Shown piece after piece: positions 21,539 to 33,789 of a DNA stretch of 64,000 bases. The DNA is from Panicum virgatum. Its lineage: Eukaryota > Streptophyta > Magnoliopsida > Poales > Poaceae. The position numbers were made by a program, and so were the translations under genes. The notes below the pieces were generated by a model, which was given only the letters and a program-made list of their open reading frames with translations, searched no databases and was not told the DNA's origin. Positions within the stretch are counted from its first letter, which is position 1. Each line of letters opens with the position of its first letter. The DNA is taken from NCBI RefSeq assembly GCF_016808335.1, contig NC_053140.1, positions 30,870,086 to 30,934,085 on the forward strand. The letters are read 5' to 3'.

Positions 21539-24366
21539 TGTGACACCCTGATTTTTGAAATTTGAATGTATTAGGATTTATTCGAATTTACTCGAATTTA
21601 TTTGAATTCATTCGAGTTTATTTGAATTTATGTAGATTTAATTCCATTTATGCAGGAGAAAATGCTATTTTCTAAAAATAAAAGAAATTAAAATAAACAT
21701 AGGATAAGAACCATGTTTGTTGCAATCATACTGCCTTATTTTACTTTGTATTGTTGCATTTTGGGTGTCTTGTTTTAAACTCAAAATGAATTTGAAATCT
21801 CTTTGCAAATTTGTTTGAAAAAGAAGTTTCTTTTTGCCAAGGCTGAGCCCATCTCCCTATCTCTTTTCTTTCGGCCCAACCGGCTGCCCTCTCCTTTTCT
21901 TTTCTTTCTGGAAAAAGTCTGTTTTACCTCCTCCAACTATCGCGAAAGTCTGGTTTTCCTCCCTCAACTACGAAACCGGATACTCTTGCTCCTCGAACTA
22001 TCCAAACCGGATCAAATGTTATCCCTCCCTGGTTTTTTCCCTGGTTTCGGCTGTTTTGACGCCACATCAGATATGACAAGTGGGCCCTACGACCATCTCA
22101 GCTCGTGGATGAAAGAAGGGACCAATTTATCATTAACTGGAGAAATACTGGCAACCAAGTCTGGCTTAGCAGTTTACATATAATCTGACACAATAACATA
22201 TATCTGACGTCGAGTGCGCCGCCGCCGCAGCCCTGTAGAGCACCGATGCCAGCGGGATTGAACCCCAAAGGCCGTTGACCGTTGGATCCCAATCCAAGGG
22301 TCCAGAATTAGATCTAGGATTAAGGTTTTTAATAAACCGATTTTGTTTTCAAAAATCAATTTGTTCTATGATGTCAGAATGACACAGTAATTCCTTAGAT
22401 TTGTTTTTCTTTAAGAAAACCAGTGGATAATGTCTCTTTTGCGGATTGGTCCCTGATGTATTTGCAAATAAACCCTCAGTCCTAGTCCTTTAGAAAATCA
22501 TTACATCCAAGCCTTCGTTTATCAGTTTAGCCCCTAGCTTTCTTTAGTATAGAACCCGCAGTCCCAAGCTCTGAGCTTTTGCTCTTTAGACCCTCTGCTT
22601 CTCTGTATTTAGTGTAACTATTTACTGAGTCTAGCCAAACTTCTGTTTTAGCCCTCAAAGTTTCTAGATAATAACGTTTAGATCCCTGTTTTCTTTCGAA
22701 AGCCATATCTTCCTCGTTTTAAATTCGTTTTCAATGAATTTTATATCAAAACGATCGTTGCGACGATTGCTACCTTTTGAGAACCTTAGTGGAGCTACTT
22801 TTGCAACTCCATCCCTGTTAGATCTAAACCTTTGCCATTAGGTCCCTAGAAGCCCGTTTTGGCCATATCTTCGCCGTTTCAAATCCGTTTTCGATAAACT
22901 TTATATCCGCGTGTTCGTCTCGACGAGTACAATATATCTATGCTGTTTTTTTTATCTGGTTCAATGTTTGGTGTACTGTTTCTTATTTTGTTGTATTGCT
23001 TTCTTGTATGTATTTGTGTGATATGTTAGAAGGTGCGCCATTTGTGGAATTCGAAGGTCAAGCTTGTGGATTGATTGAACAACAATATCTCGACAAAGGC
23101 AAGTGTATCCTTGATCATCCCATGTCCTAATAACCGTGTGTGTGCAAAGTTTATCACCGTAGAATGCTACGCTTGCATGCTAATTAATTTGATGGGTCCT
23201 ATGGTAGGAATTCCCTAGTTTGTTACCCTTTACCTTGATAAATTGGGAAGTTTATCTTTGAGATGGATAGATCATGCTTAGTTGCTTTAACTTGGGTTTG
23301 GTTCACATAAAGTGAAGATAATAACTTGTGATCTTTTATATCATGTTCCTTTATGTGCGTTGTTAAACAATAATACTTTTATCTGTTAATCGGAACATGG
23401 AGTGACCACCCAGGACAACAGTGCAACCACAAGAGTGAGTATGGATTAGCCTTGATGAAGTACCTAGTGACTCTAGAGTTTTGTAGCTTTACCGAAAGGG
23501 CAAGAGGGGCTTGGAGCGTGGGGTATGACTCGGTCCTCTCGGTCATATGTCTTGGCTAAGAGTATGGAGGGAAGGAGGGTTGTACTCTGCCCTGGTGAGG
23601 AAACCTTAGCGTGCTACATAATTCTAGAGAATCTAGCGAAAGATCTCGTAGCGAAACCATGTCGCACACCTCGGTAGTGTGAAGTGGCTAGCTACCACGG
23701 GCATAGACGGGGAACGTGACTTGTGGGTAAAGATGTGCCACCTCTGCAGAGTGTAAAATTGATATATCAGCCGTACTCACGGTTACGAGCGGCCTGGACC
23801 CTCGCATGATAATTAAACTTGAAGATGAATTAAATTGATCCGTGTTTATGTTTATGTTGTTGTTTATCTTACTCATGTTTATGAGTTATGTTTAATTGGG
23901 TTGGTATAAACTTATACTTTGTAGTATAGGTGCTGCTAATAAAATTTAACCAACAAGTGCATAAAAGCTTAGTAGATGCCAGCTCCACATAAAGCCTTGC
24001 ATGTCATCTGCTTTGCTCTACACTTGCTGAGTACCAACCATAAGTGTACTCACCCTTGCGGGATTTATTGTTCAGTCGAAGAGGAGTGTGAAGTATGCTA
24101 TGAAGACTTTGGAGTTTTCTGGGCGGGTGTTCCATCAGTCAACTGCCTGTGGAGGCTTTTGAAGATTTCCGCTGCATAGTTAACGTTATTCCGCTTCGTT
24201 AAAGACAGTGTGTCTACTCGTGAGTGTTATAAAGTTCCTTATTTCTCTTTAAGTTTTTGCACTGTCTTTTGATTATCACTGATGAAGTCAGCTCATATGT
24301 GTGTAAACTTGATCTTGGCGCTCATATGATGGTCATCTGGTTTTGTCCTTAAAACCGGGTGTGACA
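21539..24366 (+). mobile_element. Nested solo LTR (2.83 kb)
   Basis: TGTGACACCCTG to CGGGTGTGACA, with duplication ACAAT (21534-21538, 24367-24371). It begins and ends with the inverted TGTGACACCC/GGGTGTGACA. No coding content. It is a different, shorter LTR lineage from its host LTR but carries the same palindrome and acceptor arrangement. Confidence 0.85.
24028..24052 (+). promoter_or_regulatory. LTR palindrome, copy 3
   Basis: TGAGTAC and GTACTCA arms separated by 11 nt, preceded by CACTTGC. TTATTGTTCAG follows after 20 nt (CAG 24073-24075). Confidence 0.65.
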
Positions 24367-26913
24367 ACAATGTTATCAAATCAGCAACATTTTATCAAAG
24401 TAAAGCAGAACCCAGCTTTACTCAAATCAATTAACCCAACAACTAACCCCGGTTAGTCTATGACGCAAGTAACAAGTAGTCCTTATAACCGAAGGACATC
24501 ACGGCAGTCCGGACCGATCCATATCCCTGCAGGGGAACAACCTGATCACCAGCTACGTACGCCCCTACTAAGCCGCACACTTGTCGACGTGAGGGATTAC
24601 TAGGATCGACGACGTTGTACGCACCGTTCGACTGTACGCAACAACCTTTCGCGTCATCGCTGCAATGCGTGGACCGAGCACCCACCCTCGATCAACTCTA
24701 GCCTCAACCAGGCATCCGCCCACAGGCCCTCCGGTCTATTGGCATCCCTTCTCGCAAGGTGGCTGCGATGTAGTCCAAACAAAGTGGAATCAGCTACATC
24801 AGCTTATGGTGCCCACAAGTGATCAGTACACAACTTGAACTTGTTACAGGGGCCATCCCACTAACCCTTCAGCCAAGGCGGGTCTACCATAACAGGAACC
24901 ATGAAGCCCCCGCCCAGACGGGAAATACCCCATCAAGTTATTAAGAAATACAACATCCCCATCGTTATCATGGGAACTATTTCACAGAACCTAGATCTCG
25001 CGAGCGATGTTTCATCACTCGTCTTCTACTGGCAACCGAGCATTAATAAGCATATCAAGTCTAACGGCCTACGTGCCTAGTAAGGACTCTGGGAAAGGTA
25101 GTGATTATGGTAGGGGTTTCAAACAACTCCTAAACGTAACATTCAGATAACAAGATAATAAAGTGCATTTATGAAAATAGGGCTGTGTATATAGCTGCTT
25201 GCCTCAGGAAGTGTGACCTAGCTGGTCAACAAAGTCAGCCCACTCAGAATCCCCTTCTTCAGAGAAAACCCCAGCACCCAACTCTTCTTGATCGAAGTCC
25301 TCTTATAACTCCTCCTTAGCAACTGCAGGCTCCTCTGGCTCACGTGATTCTATATGCAATGCATGGATGGGATTTATTATTTAAGATTTTATCACAGTGT
25401 AGTCATTGACTGAGAAACTTAGATGAAGAGTTTCATAAGAACATAGCTTTGAAAGAGGAAAGAGTATAACAGGAAGATGATGAAACAGATCTTCCAAAAG
25501 GAAGATTAGTTCCATTATCTCAACAAAAACAATATTTTATAGAGGCATAACTTATATATAAACCCTATACAGAACCTACACAGAACTTGTACTAGAGAAC
25601 ATCAGCAAGCTAAGAAAATTATTAACAGCATGCAAAAACATATTTTAAGCATTTATTTTACAACAAGAAAACTAGGAAATAACATTCGAGCAAGTCTAAG
25701 CAACTAAACTTGCAAAAAAAATTTATATTCATGTTCTAAACATAAAAACATATTTACTGTGAATTTATGAGAATTTTCTACCAACAGAAATATTTTTAAT
25801 GTATTTAACTTGCTGGAATGGCAAGAAAAACCATTAAAAATAATCTGTTCGACAATAAATGCTCAAACATTCACCAGAGACATATAAACACATTCACTTT
25901 CATACAAAAATACTAAACATGCATGAAAAAGGAAGATATAGAGCAGCATTGCCTAAGATCTAGAAACTAACATGCTTAAATACCATAAAAACAACAAGCA
26001 ACTAAGCAAGAACAGATGAAAACTCTAATACTAGGCACTGCAGAGAGTAGAACAAAACAAGTTTCTAAATTTTATGACCCCCAGTGATTTGCTATGATTT
26101 TTAGAAGATTAACCAAGAGAAAAGGTCCATTTCAAAAACTTTAATTAGTGAACAACTAAAACTTTGCCTCTTTCTTCTAGATGGCGTCCAAAGCATCCAA
26201 AATACCCACTGCTCAACTCAGCATTACCCTCTGAACCCATGGGACAAGAATCAAACCACGAATATGAACTCCAGTTCACTTTCCAAACTCAAGGCCGACA
26301 GTTCATGATCGCGTTCCCGCTAAACGAGAGATCTATGGGAGCAACTTATCATACCGTTTCTGTTCGAGAAGAGATTCTGAGTCCAGAACACCGTCGCGAC
26401 CAACGGAGCTCTACAGCAACCAGAACGACCGACGAACTCAGATCTGGACAATGGCGGTCACTTCGGCGGCGAACCCACGTTCCCGTCCAACCAAGCAATG
26501 ACTGACAAAACGAACGCCACCATGTGCATCGTGGTGATCCAGAGATGCTAGAACACACATGGATCTATGGAAAAACGAACCGGAAGTAGGCTCTCACCGT
26601 GCGACCTGGCCGGAAACGACGACGGCGGCGGGCGGCGCGACTCGCAGCAGCGCGCTGGCGCTCCAGACAGCTGCGCGAGACTCTGGACGGCTTGTTATAC
26701 CTCCGAGATAACTCCTGGAGCGAGTAATCGAACTCCAATGATCAGAGTTGGATGAATTTCAGAGGAAGGCGGAGCTGATCCAAGAACAGAGCTCATCGGC
26801 GCTCTTCTTCGTCCCTCTTCCCTCGCGAACCACCACGGACCTCCCTCCAGGACTGGCTTGGCTGAGACCAAGCGGAGAGCTCGCCGCGCCTATTCTCTCC
26901 TCCCTTCCCTTCC

Positions 26914-26920
26914 TTTTATA
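26914..26920 (-). promoter_or_regulatory. TATA box of the 20864-27856 LTR
   Basis: TATAAAA on the minus strand within GC-rich sequence, in the sense orientation of the LTR. Confidence 0.55.
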
Positions 26921-27861
26921 GCCGGCCGGCGGCGGGGCTGAGTCACCGACGAGCAGCGCCAGGCGGCGACATCTGCCTGGGGCGCGTGCCCTTTTTACGG
27001 GGCCCCGCACATGCGTAGCGACGCGTGGGGATGCTACGTGTCCAGTGGGGCCCATGCGCGTCCTTCGATGCGAAGGAAACCGGCGCCGGCAGTGTACGGC
27101 GCCGAGCGACTCTGGCGGCTCCGCGCTGAACGGCAGCCAGGACAGAGGAGAAGGAAGGAAACCGGCTCGGCTCGTAACTCAGCTTGACTCGTTTTGAAGA
27201 TCGACTCAGATCGGCTCCAGAGACAGATAAGACGGCCCGGCTCGATCAGACAGAGAAAAGAAAGGCTCGGCTTGGTTGGCTCGCGGCTCTGCTCAGCTAA
27301 AACAAGAGAAAAAGAAAGAGAGGAGCTCGGCTTGGCTTGTGGCTCAGCTCCAGAGAGAGGAAGAAACCGAGCTGGGTCTGCGGCTTGCTGGGTTGGACCG
27401 CAGGAAAGAAAGAGAAATAGATGTTGCTGTCCAGGGGGGCCCACTTGTCATAGAGACTAAATTCCAAGGAGTTGAATTTCAAATTTGAGGGATCAAACAA
27501 ATTCGGATTTGGTCCAAATTTGAACTATAGCATCCTTAACTCCAATAATTTCCATTTTGACCTTCATCTAACTCATTTGAGCCTGACTTCAATTTTGGGA
27601 ATTTTTCACTTAATAACATAATTAGCTTTTAGCTAATTAGCTATCTCCACTTATTCCCTATAACTCCAAGATTTAAGAATTAATTCCTTGAAAAAGAATT
27701 AATAACTTGCCCTCTTTTACTCCCAAACCTTTATTCACATAAAACTTTAAACCAAGCTGTTATTTCATGTGAATAAAATTTGAAACTTCATTCCAAAGAC
27801 ACTTTATTCCAATAAAATTTTCACATTCTTGTTACACTGGGACACAGGGTGCCACAGCGCC

Positions 27862-28304
27862 CAGTGTCTGACCGATGATGAAGCGTAGTGGTGGACGATG
27901 CCTTTGGTATTTTTTTTAGGAGTAGAGAAATCATTGCATATCGGCTTCACAGCCAAGATTGCTTCATCGGCTTTATAGCAGATGGACTCATGGAACTATC
28001 TGGATACAAACTGACATCTTCCACCTTAAATTACTGATTATCTTTTTTCTTGTCAATACAGGTCAAATTGGCTGGCATGGCTTAGATCCCAAAATTGACA
28101 GATCCTGCACTGGAGTTAAGCAGATCTCCTAGTCCCAGGTTTGTTGTGTGTCCTACGCCGTGAACAAATTTCCACGTATATCTATGCGAACACTTGTAGC
28201 CACATAAAGTGAGAAAATTACCACTGTTGTAAGAAACACTGCAAGTTTAACTTGCGGGAAACTCGTCCCTTTGCAGGAATTATTCTCACAAAAGTGCACA
28301 ACAA
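27862..28304. other. Intergenic sequence between the solo LTR and the GH17 gene
   Basis: No recognisable gene. It forms the 3' flank of the glucanase gene. Near 28060 an acceptor-like TACAG is followed by a short open stretch (QIGWHGLDPKIDRSC), which I cannot assign. Confidence 0.4.
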
Positions 28305-29449
28305 TTATGGAACACCGAAGGGACGAGATCGATCCTGTTTTGGACTGACGAAATCGATGGGGTACGCGAGGGATCTGTCCTTGTTGAACAAGCCGAAGTG
28401 CCGCCGCGTCTCATCGTCTGCAAGCTTGTGGTCCTCGTTGAACGTGGCGTATATGTAGGCCTCGATGACCCCGGGGCGCTTCGGCGTGCCCTGCGCGACG
28501 TGGTTGATCAGGTTCTGGCTGTAGGTCCGCGAGTTGCTCGCGTTGGCCGCCTTGCTCCCGGCCGACGGCCACCCGCTCTCCGACACGACGACGGTGACGT
28601 TCCCGGCTCCGGCGTTCTCCAGCGCCGAGTAGAAGCAGTCGACCATCGCATCGAACAAGTTCAGGTAGGTGTTGTTGCCGTCAAGCACGTTGCTACTACG
28701 CCAGTTGAAGAGCGCGTAGTTGATATCGATCTGGCCGGGGTTGCTGACGTAGGAGTAGTAGGGGTACACGTTGGCCAGGAGCGGCGCGCCGGTGCTCTGC
28801 AGGTACTGCGCGACGTGCGTCATGTAGCCCTCCTCAAGGAAGCTGCCCGCGGAGGGCGGGAAGCTTGTGCCGACCACGTCCAGGGTCACCGCCGTGGACA
28901 CCTTGATGTCGTCGGCGAGGCCGGCCGCGGAGAGTGCGCGGTCGAGGTTGCGCATGGCGGGCAGGACGCTCTCCGTTCCCGCGCCGACCACCTCGTTCCC
29001 GACGGCGATGTAGCGGAACTGGACGGCGGGGAAGGCCAGGACGTAGGTCTGGACCCAGGCGGCGGCGGCCGAGGGGTGGGACGCGATGGCGCCCACGTCC
29101 GCGTTCGGGACGCCCACGGTGACGGCGATGTCCGAGCCGCTCAGCGCCTGGAGCACGTCGGTGTCCGGCGAGTAGATGCGCATGGAGTCGATGCCGTTGT
29201 CCTTGTACAGCTGGACCACGTCGCTCGCCGACGGCAGGTCGTCGCCGTTCATGCCGTAGCACACGCCGATGGACCGTACGCCTGTACTGGGCGTACGTGG
29301 TACTACTTACATATTCAGCTCAATGCATAATACGACGGTGGATTATATTGTAACAGACATCGAGGTACATACGGACCTGCAGGAATGGTTGCAAGTGCTC
29401 CGAGAAGCAATGCCAGTGCAACCACGGGAACGACAGCTTGCTTTGCCAT
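28305..29449 (-). CDS. Secreted endo-1,3-beta-glucanase, GH17 family
   Basis: It hydrolyses internal beta-1,3-glucan bonds in fungal walls or callose, and belongs to the PR-2/GH17 family acting outside the cell. Exon 1 is 29377-29449 and encodes a signal peptide (MAKQAVVPVVALALLLGALA). A 95-bp GT-AG intron (29282-29376) follows, then exon 2 to the stop at 28305, giving 349 residues, normal for the family. The mature part begins near IGVCYGMNG. AVGNE holds the acid/base Glu (about residue 121) and VVVSESGWPS the nucleophile Glu (about 259). There is no C-terminal CBM43 or GPI extension. The intron after the signal peptide is characteristic of this family. Codons are GC-rich at third positions, as in grass genes. 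It is the only gene here that appears intact. The plus-strand frame over it is a shadow. Confidence 0.92.
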
Positions 29450-29552
29450 CTTCGGTAGCCGCTAGCTAGGAAGCCAGATTGCTCATCACAGACTGAATCC
29501 CGCAGCACATTGAGCAGTAGTGTGTCCCAAAGGACGAGATTTTGTTGCAACT

Positions 29553-29560
29553 ATTTATAA
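29553..29560 (-). promoter_or_regulatory. TATA box of the GH17 gene
   Basis: TTATAAATAG on the minus strand, about 105 bp upstream of the ATG, a normal distance for a short 5' UTR. Confidence 0.75.
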
Positions 29561-29677
29561 GCGGAAACTAGATACTAGCTAGTTTTCACGGTTTTTTCTT
29601 CTTCTTCTGGGAACATATTTTATGCCCTACCGTTCGTTATAAGCCGTGGCTGATACGGCTACACGCTTTGCATACGA

Positions 29678-29701
29678 TTGACGGAGGCGTCCGTCCGTCA
29701 A
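29678..29701. promoter_or_regulatory. Inverted pair of W-box cores upstream of the GH17 gene
   Basis: TTGAC at 29678-29682 and its complement GTCAA at 29697-29701, within ATTGACGGAGGCGTCC and GTCCGTCAACG. WRKY factors bind TTGAC(C/T), and such pairs are common in defence-gene promoters. The fit to a PR-2 type gene is suggestive only. Confidence 0.45.
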
Positions 29702-29737
29702 CGTCTGTAAGGAGGTTCCAAGCATGCACGTCAGTGT

Positions 29738-29820
29738 TGCTGACCAGACTGCTGACTGCTGACTGCCTGCTGATTGGGCTGGGCTCGTGGAATTCCAGTG
29801 GCTGCTGACTGCTGACCTGA
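29738..29820. repeat. Short CTGACTGCTG repeats
   Basis: ACTGCTGACTGCTGACTGCC near 29748 and CTGCTGACTGCTGACCTGAC near 29800 are short direct repeats about 280-370 bp upstream of the GH17 ATG. Confidence 0.6.
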
Positions 29821-30070
29821 CCTCGCGGCACGCGGCTTCCTGGCCCGTTTGAAGGGCTTGAACATTGCCGTGTTAATTACTTTCTGCGTGCTAATTGTTC
29901 AACGAGCGGATGTTCGTCGCGGCACGGCAGGAGGACACAGCCCGCTACGCGAAAGAACAAAGAAATATGCATGGTACTTTCTAGAGGCTGGTTCGGTCCA
30001 CCTGCTAAGTGCTATAATAGGTGGTTGGATATGGAGTTCAAGTTGCATATGAAGTATTAGCATCTAGCAG

Positions 30071-30317
30071 GCAACGGACCAGGTGCAAACCAATCTCTCC
30101 GTGCAATCCATGAACAAACTCTAATCTAGGCTATATGATGTTGATTCAATGGGCCGTGCAAAGAGGGAGTGAGAGGGGGGATTTGCAAAAATGATTAGGG
30201 GAGGGAGTGGGAGGGGTGATTTGCAACATTATACGGCTCATTGGATCAACATCCTGTGGCCCATATTAGAGTTTGTACAGTTTGCACGGAGAGGTTGGTT
30301 TGCACATAATCCGTTGC
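30071..30317. mobile_element. MITE with long inverted repeats
   Basis: GCAACGGA...TGCAAACCAATCTCTCCGTGCAA at the left is matched by the complement at the right (CCGTTGC at 30311-30317), and the inverted repeats extend to about 90 bp each, through AAACTCTAAT and GATGTTGAT. A purine-rich GGGAGTGAGAGGGG centre is present. The flanking duplication is unclear, so the superfamily is uncertain (Mutator-like possible). Confidence 0.65.
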
Positions 30318-30319
30318 CC

Positions 30320-30476
30320 AGCAGCTATTAGCAATCCAAACCAGCTAATGGAACTAATAGTCAGCAGCCCCTAGCTGCTAATTAATAATTAGCGGGTTTA
30401 TTAGCAGGTCTATTTCAATCCACTAGTACTAATCTTAGCTACTAATTTTTAGTGCTAATGGATTCAAACATGCCCT
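30320..30476. mobile_element. MITE-like A/T-rich repeat
   Basis: Sequence around GCTATTAGCAATCCAAACCAG at the left and GGATTCAAACATGCCC at the right resembles common panicoid repeats that start GGGCATGTTTGGATCC. Repeated TAGCTGCTAAT/ATTAGTAGCT motifs give it partial self-complementarity. It abuts the 3' tail of the LINE. Confidence 0.5.
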
Positions 30477-30972
30477 GCAATTCTTTATTTTAGTTTCGTT
30501 TTTGATAGCCTTATTACAAATGCACAGAACAAATTTCCCAAGCGATACACAGAAGCAGTTTACAAGCAAAGCCTATGACTAAACTGCTACATATTTGTCA
30601 CAAAGATCTCCGTAGAAATTAATTCCAAGACTTGTGAAGCGTCCCCACATAAGTAGAGACTAAATGTGATACAAATATCAGTCCCAGGAGGCTGATAACA
30701 CATTTATTCAATAGATGGTTCAGTCACCGTACAAACCTCCGAGGAGGCGGACACTCGATACAAACGATAATAAGTAATAAAACAGCTGCGGTGATACACC
30801 AAAGCACGACCCTGATGGTTTCCAACTCGGGCTCAAGGTAATGCACTAGCAGAAGCATCTTGCAGGGGACCAACATCATAGGCAAGGTTGGGCGCGGACG
30901 CAACCTCTACTCAATGTTTTCAATAGCGAAGTCCGGATCTTCTTCTGAGAAAAACCACAAATATATATCGGG

Positions 30973-30990
30973 TGAGTACGAAAGTACTCA
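30973..30990 (-). promoter_or_regulatory. LTR palindrome, copy 4 (Gypsy 3' LTR)
   Basis: TGAGTAC-GAAA-GTACTCA, perfect 7-bp arms. In sense GGTTTTTCTCAG follows after 25 nt (CAG at 30947-30945). Confidence 0.8.
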
Positions 30991-32993
30991 ACAAGTCCAA
31001 CCCCATCCATGGAGGGGGATAACACAGATATGCACAGGATAAATCAAGGATAAGCCTGAGGTTTATTTGTAGTAAAGCTAGATTTTACACATGCAGGGGT
31101 CCATTTTTTAAAAGAGTCTTCTTAAAGCAGTTCTTACTTAACCGAATAATGAGTGGGGTTGATCCTACACAAAGGATCCAATGCAAGTTTTAATGCTACT
31201 GGACTCCTCATCCGCCGTAGCTCACGGCACAACTGCCGGACACCTTCTAAAAACAACTCACCATGAAAACTTCCCTCCCAAAAGCCTAGTTATGTGACCA
31301 AACCGTAACTCGCCCAATACCGTGGGCACGGCTATTCGAATAGGTTTTACACTCTGCAGAGGTGTGCAATTTTACCCACAAGAGGGGTACCGTAGCACGA
31401 TCACTTTAGTATCGGTGCAGATGCCAACAAAGCCCTTACCCACCTTAGCTAGACTTGAATAGCCAGCACGGACTCCACCAAGGGGCCATGGACCTATCAC
31501 TGAGGTTTAGCCGGGGCATAAGTCACCACGATCTTATCCCTTCTCCTTGATCACCCGTTGCTCTCAGCTCTCTTGATGGCTATCAAACTAACTAGTGAGG
31601 TTTATGCCAAGCCGTTGCCACACACAGCGGTCGAGTGGTTTGCACGATAGTTGAGTTAGGCAAGATGACACATCAACTTGGTCCTTAATTGCGACAGGAT
31701 GGATATCTCCCAACCTTCCTGCTCTACCATAAATGTAGGAGCCTCCAATATGACAATTCACACAGAAATACCATCCATCCATCCCATCTTAACAATTCTA
31801 TTCTTTTATAACCCACTTCCCTTTTCACAAACCTCACGCATTTTCCCTTTTTATAAAACATGTTGTAACTATTTTTGAGTGTAATTGAAATGAGCACAAG
31901 ATCCTAAGCGGCATTCTAGCAGCGATTAACATCCAAATAGATTAACTCGTATTTAGACATTAATCTAGGTGGTCAAGGAATGGTTATAACAAATCAAGGG
32001 GTGGCTATCCAATCATGTTTTCAGCAGTCAAAACATATGCAATTTTGTAAAACAGGCCGATAGGTTGTGTTTATAAAACTGGGTTAAATATGCAATCAAA
32101 GGAAGAGATTGAACTTGCCGTCCTCAAAGTCTTCCGGGAGTTCCTGCTCGTGGTATGGTTCTTCGGGCTCCGGCTCGCGGTACTGCTTGGCGAACTCCTC
32201 GACAGGTTCTCCTTCATTCACACCGATGTCTATGGCGCACACAAACAAACACACAATAAATAAAAGAAATAAAGGTTTTATCGTTGAGCTCAAATCAGAA
32301 GAAAATAAGATATGGAGGTACGAATAATATTTTTGGGAGATTTTCTAATGGCACGGCTGGAAATATATTAGAAATAGCGTCGTCAAGTTTCGGAATATTT
32401 GGAGGATTTTTTGTGCATGAAATGATAAGTTAACGAGGTGTTTAGGGCCTAAACAGGGGTTTAGGGGCCTCTTTGTAAATAGTTTTGGAATGGCAGGGGC
32501 TTTTTTAGTATTTTTGGAAATATGAGGGTTACTCTAGAAAATGGCAAGGATCTATCTATAAATATTTTTGTATGGTGGAGGGTTGATTTGGAATAATTAA
32601 AGGTGAAGGGGGGTTTATTTGGAAAAAGGTTATAAATTGGAAGGGCTCTTAAATGAAAAGGAGAGAGGGGAGGGGGTTTTGGGCAAAATGCCCTTCTTCC
32701 TCCTTTCTCCCGTAACCAAAACAGAGCAGGGGGAGGGGGGCGCACCGCGCCCTGGGCGCTAGTGATTCCAGCGGCCCTGGGGGCCGGCGACGACTGGGAA
32801 GAAGGGGAAAAGGGGGAGGGGCGCAAGGGGAATCCATCCCCCACCTCAATTTGGGCCGGGGCGCGGCGAGGCGGCTGCGCCACGGAGGCTAGCGGCAGCG
32901 GGTGGGGAAGTTCGGGGCGGCGGTGCTACAGGGCCAAGGAGGGGGCGCGCGGTGGTGGCCGAGGTTGTGGAGCTTGAGGGTGCGGGGAAGGGC

Positions 32994-33002
32994 CTATTTA
33001 TA
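32994..33002 (-). promoter_or_regulatory. TATA box, Gypsy 3' LTR
   Basis: TATAAATAG on the minus strand, conserved in the other LTR at 61250-61258. Confidence 0.7.
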
Positions 33003-33385
33003 GGCGGGGTAAGGCGGTGGAGAGGGGGCTGCGGTGGTGGCCGGCCGTCGAGCTCGGCGGGCGCCTTTAATGGCATTGGGGCCAGCTTGGCCGTTTGCGA
33101 GCGTCGCGGAGCGGCACGAGCATCGAGGGCATCGGCGCTCAGGGGCGGGTGGCGCGGGTGGAGGAGGGTGAGGGGGGGCGGCCGCTGTGCTCGGCGTCGA
33201 GCCCTACTCTCGAGCAGTGCGGGCTCGGATGGCGAGGCGGCGGTGCTGTGCTGGTTGACGGGCGGCGCGGCGAGCACAGAGCGATGGGATGGGTCGGGCA
33301 ACAGCGAGTGTCGCGGCAAGCATCCCGGCACATGGAGCACATGGGGGCAGCCGGGAGCAGGGGCGCGCGCGCATGGACAGGGAGC

Positions 33386-33511
33386 AGGAGAAGGAAAGAG
33401 AAGAAAGAAGGAATGAGAAGGAGGGAGAAAAAGAAAAGAAGAAAAAGAAAAAGGGGAAAAGGAGAAGAAAAGGAAATGAAGAGAGGGAGGGAAAAAGAGA
33501 GAGAGAGAGAG
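33386..33511. repeat. Purine-rich tract in the Gypsy 3' LTR U3
   Basis: 126 nt of A and G with only two T interruptions (33414, 33477). It ends in an AG dinucleotide run. See the uninterrupted copy at 61639-61760. Confidence 0.9.
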
Positions 33512-33773
33512 CGGTGGTCGGCGGGATTTGTGGCGACGATCGACCACGTGCGGCGGTCGGGCGACACACAGCGCAACACGCGGGACGAGGAAAAGAAAGA
33601 GGAGGGATGGCGATCGATTTCGGTGTCGGGCGGCGAAACGCCGGGAAGGATTTTGGGAGATGAGGGGCTCGGACAGAAAAGATTCTGAAACGATTCGAGC
33701 TCAGGGACGAAAAAGTTTTGAAAATTATTTTTAGCGAGTGATTTGTTTTGGTGAATTTTTGGGATGTTACAAA

Positions 33774-33785
33774 CCTACTCCACTT
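33774..33785 (-). other. Gypsy polypurine tract
   Basis: In sense AAGTGGAGTAGG stands two bases before the TGTAACATCC start of the 3' LTR. It lies inside the open pol frame. It is purine-rich but interrupted by T. Confidence 0.5.
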
Positions 33786-33789
33786 AAAA

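Larger units (their letters stand above)
20864..27856 (-). mobile_element. Solo LTR (about 4.2 kb) interrupted by another solo LTR
   Basis: TGTGGCAGAACTGCC to GGTGCCACA with perfect duplication GCGCC (20859-20863, 27857-27861). Removing the nested 21539-24366 unit and its 5-bp duplication leaves about 4.16 kb with no coding region, primer site or second LTR. The terminus resembles the other TGTGGCAGAACC LTRs. In sense (minus) a TATAAAA lies at 26920-26914, GC-rich sequence follows, and the palindrome is at 21325. Reading frames at 26164-27460 are compositional. Confidence 0.85.
30635..33771 (-). repeat. Gypsy 3' LTR
   Basis: 3137 bp. In sense: U3 with a homopurine/homopyrimidine tract (33511-33386), TATA box (33002-32994), GC-rich block, A/T-rich stretch, palindrome (30990-30973) and end GGACGCTTCA. 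Frames in the GC-rich part are not genes, apart from the run-in of pol. Confidence 0.95.

Noticed and set aside
28398..29330. 310-codon plus-strand frame over the GH17 gene
   Set aside because: It is the antisense shadow of a GC-rich coding exon; the minus strand carries all GH17 motifs.
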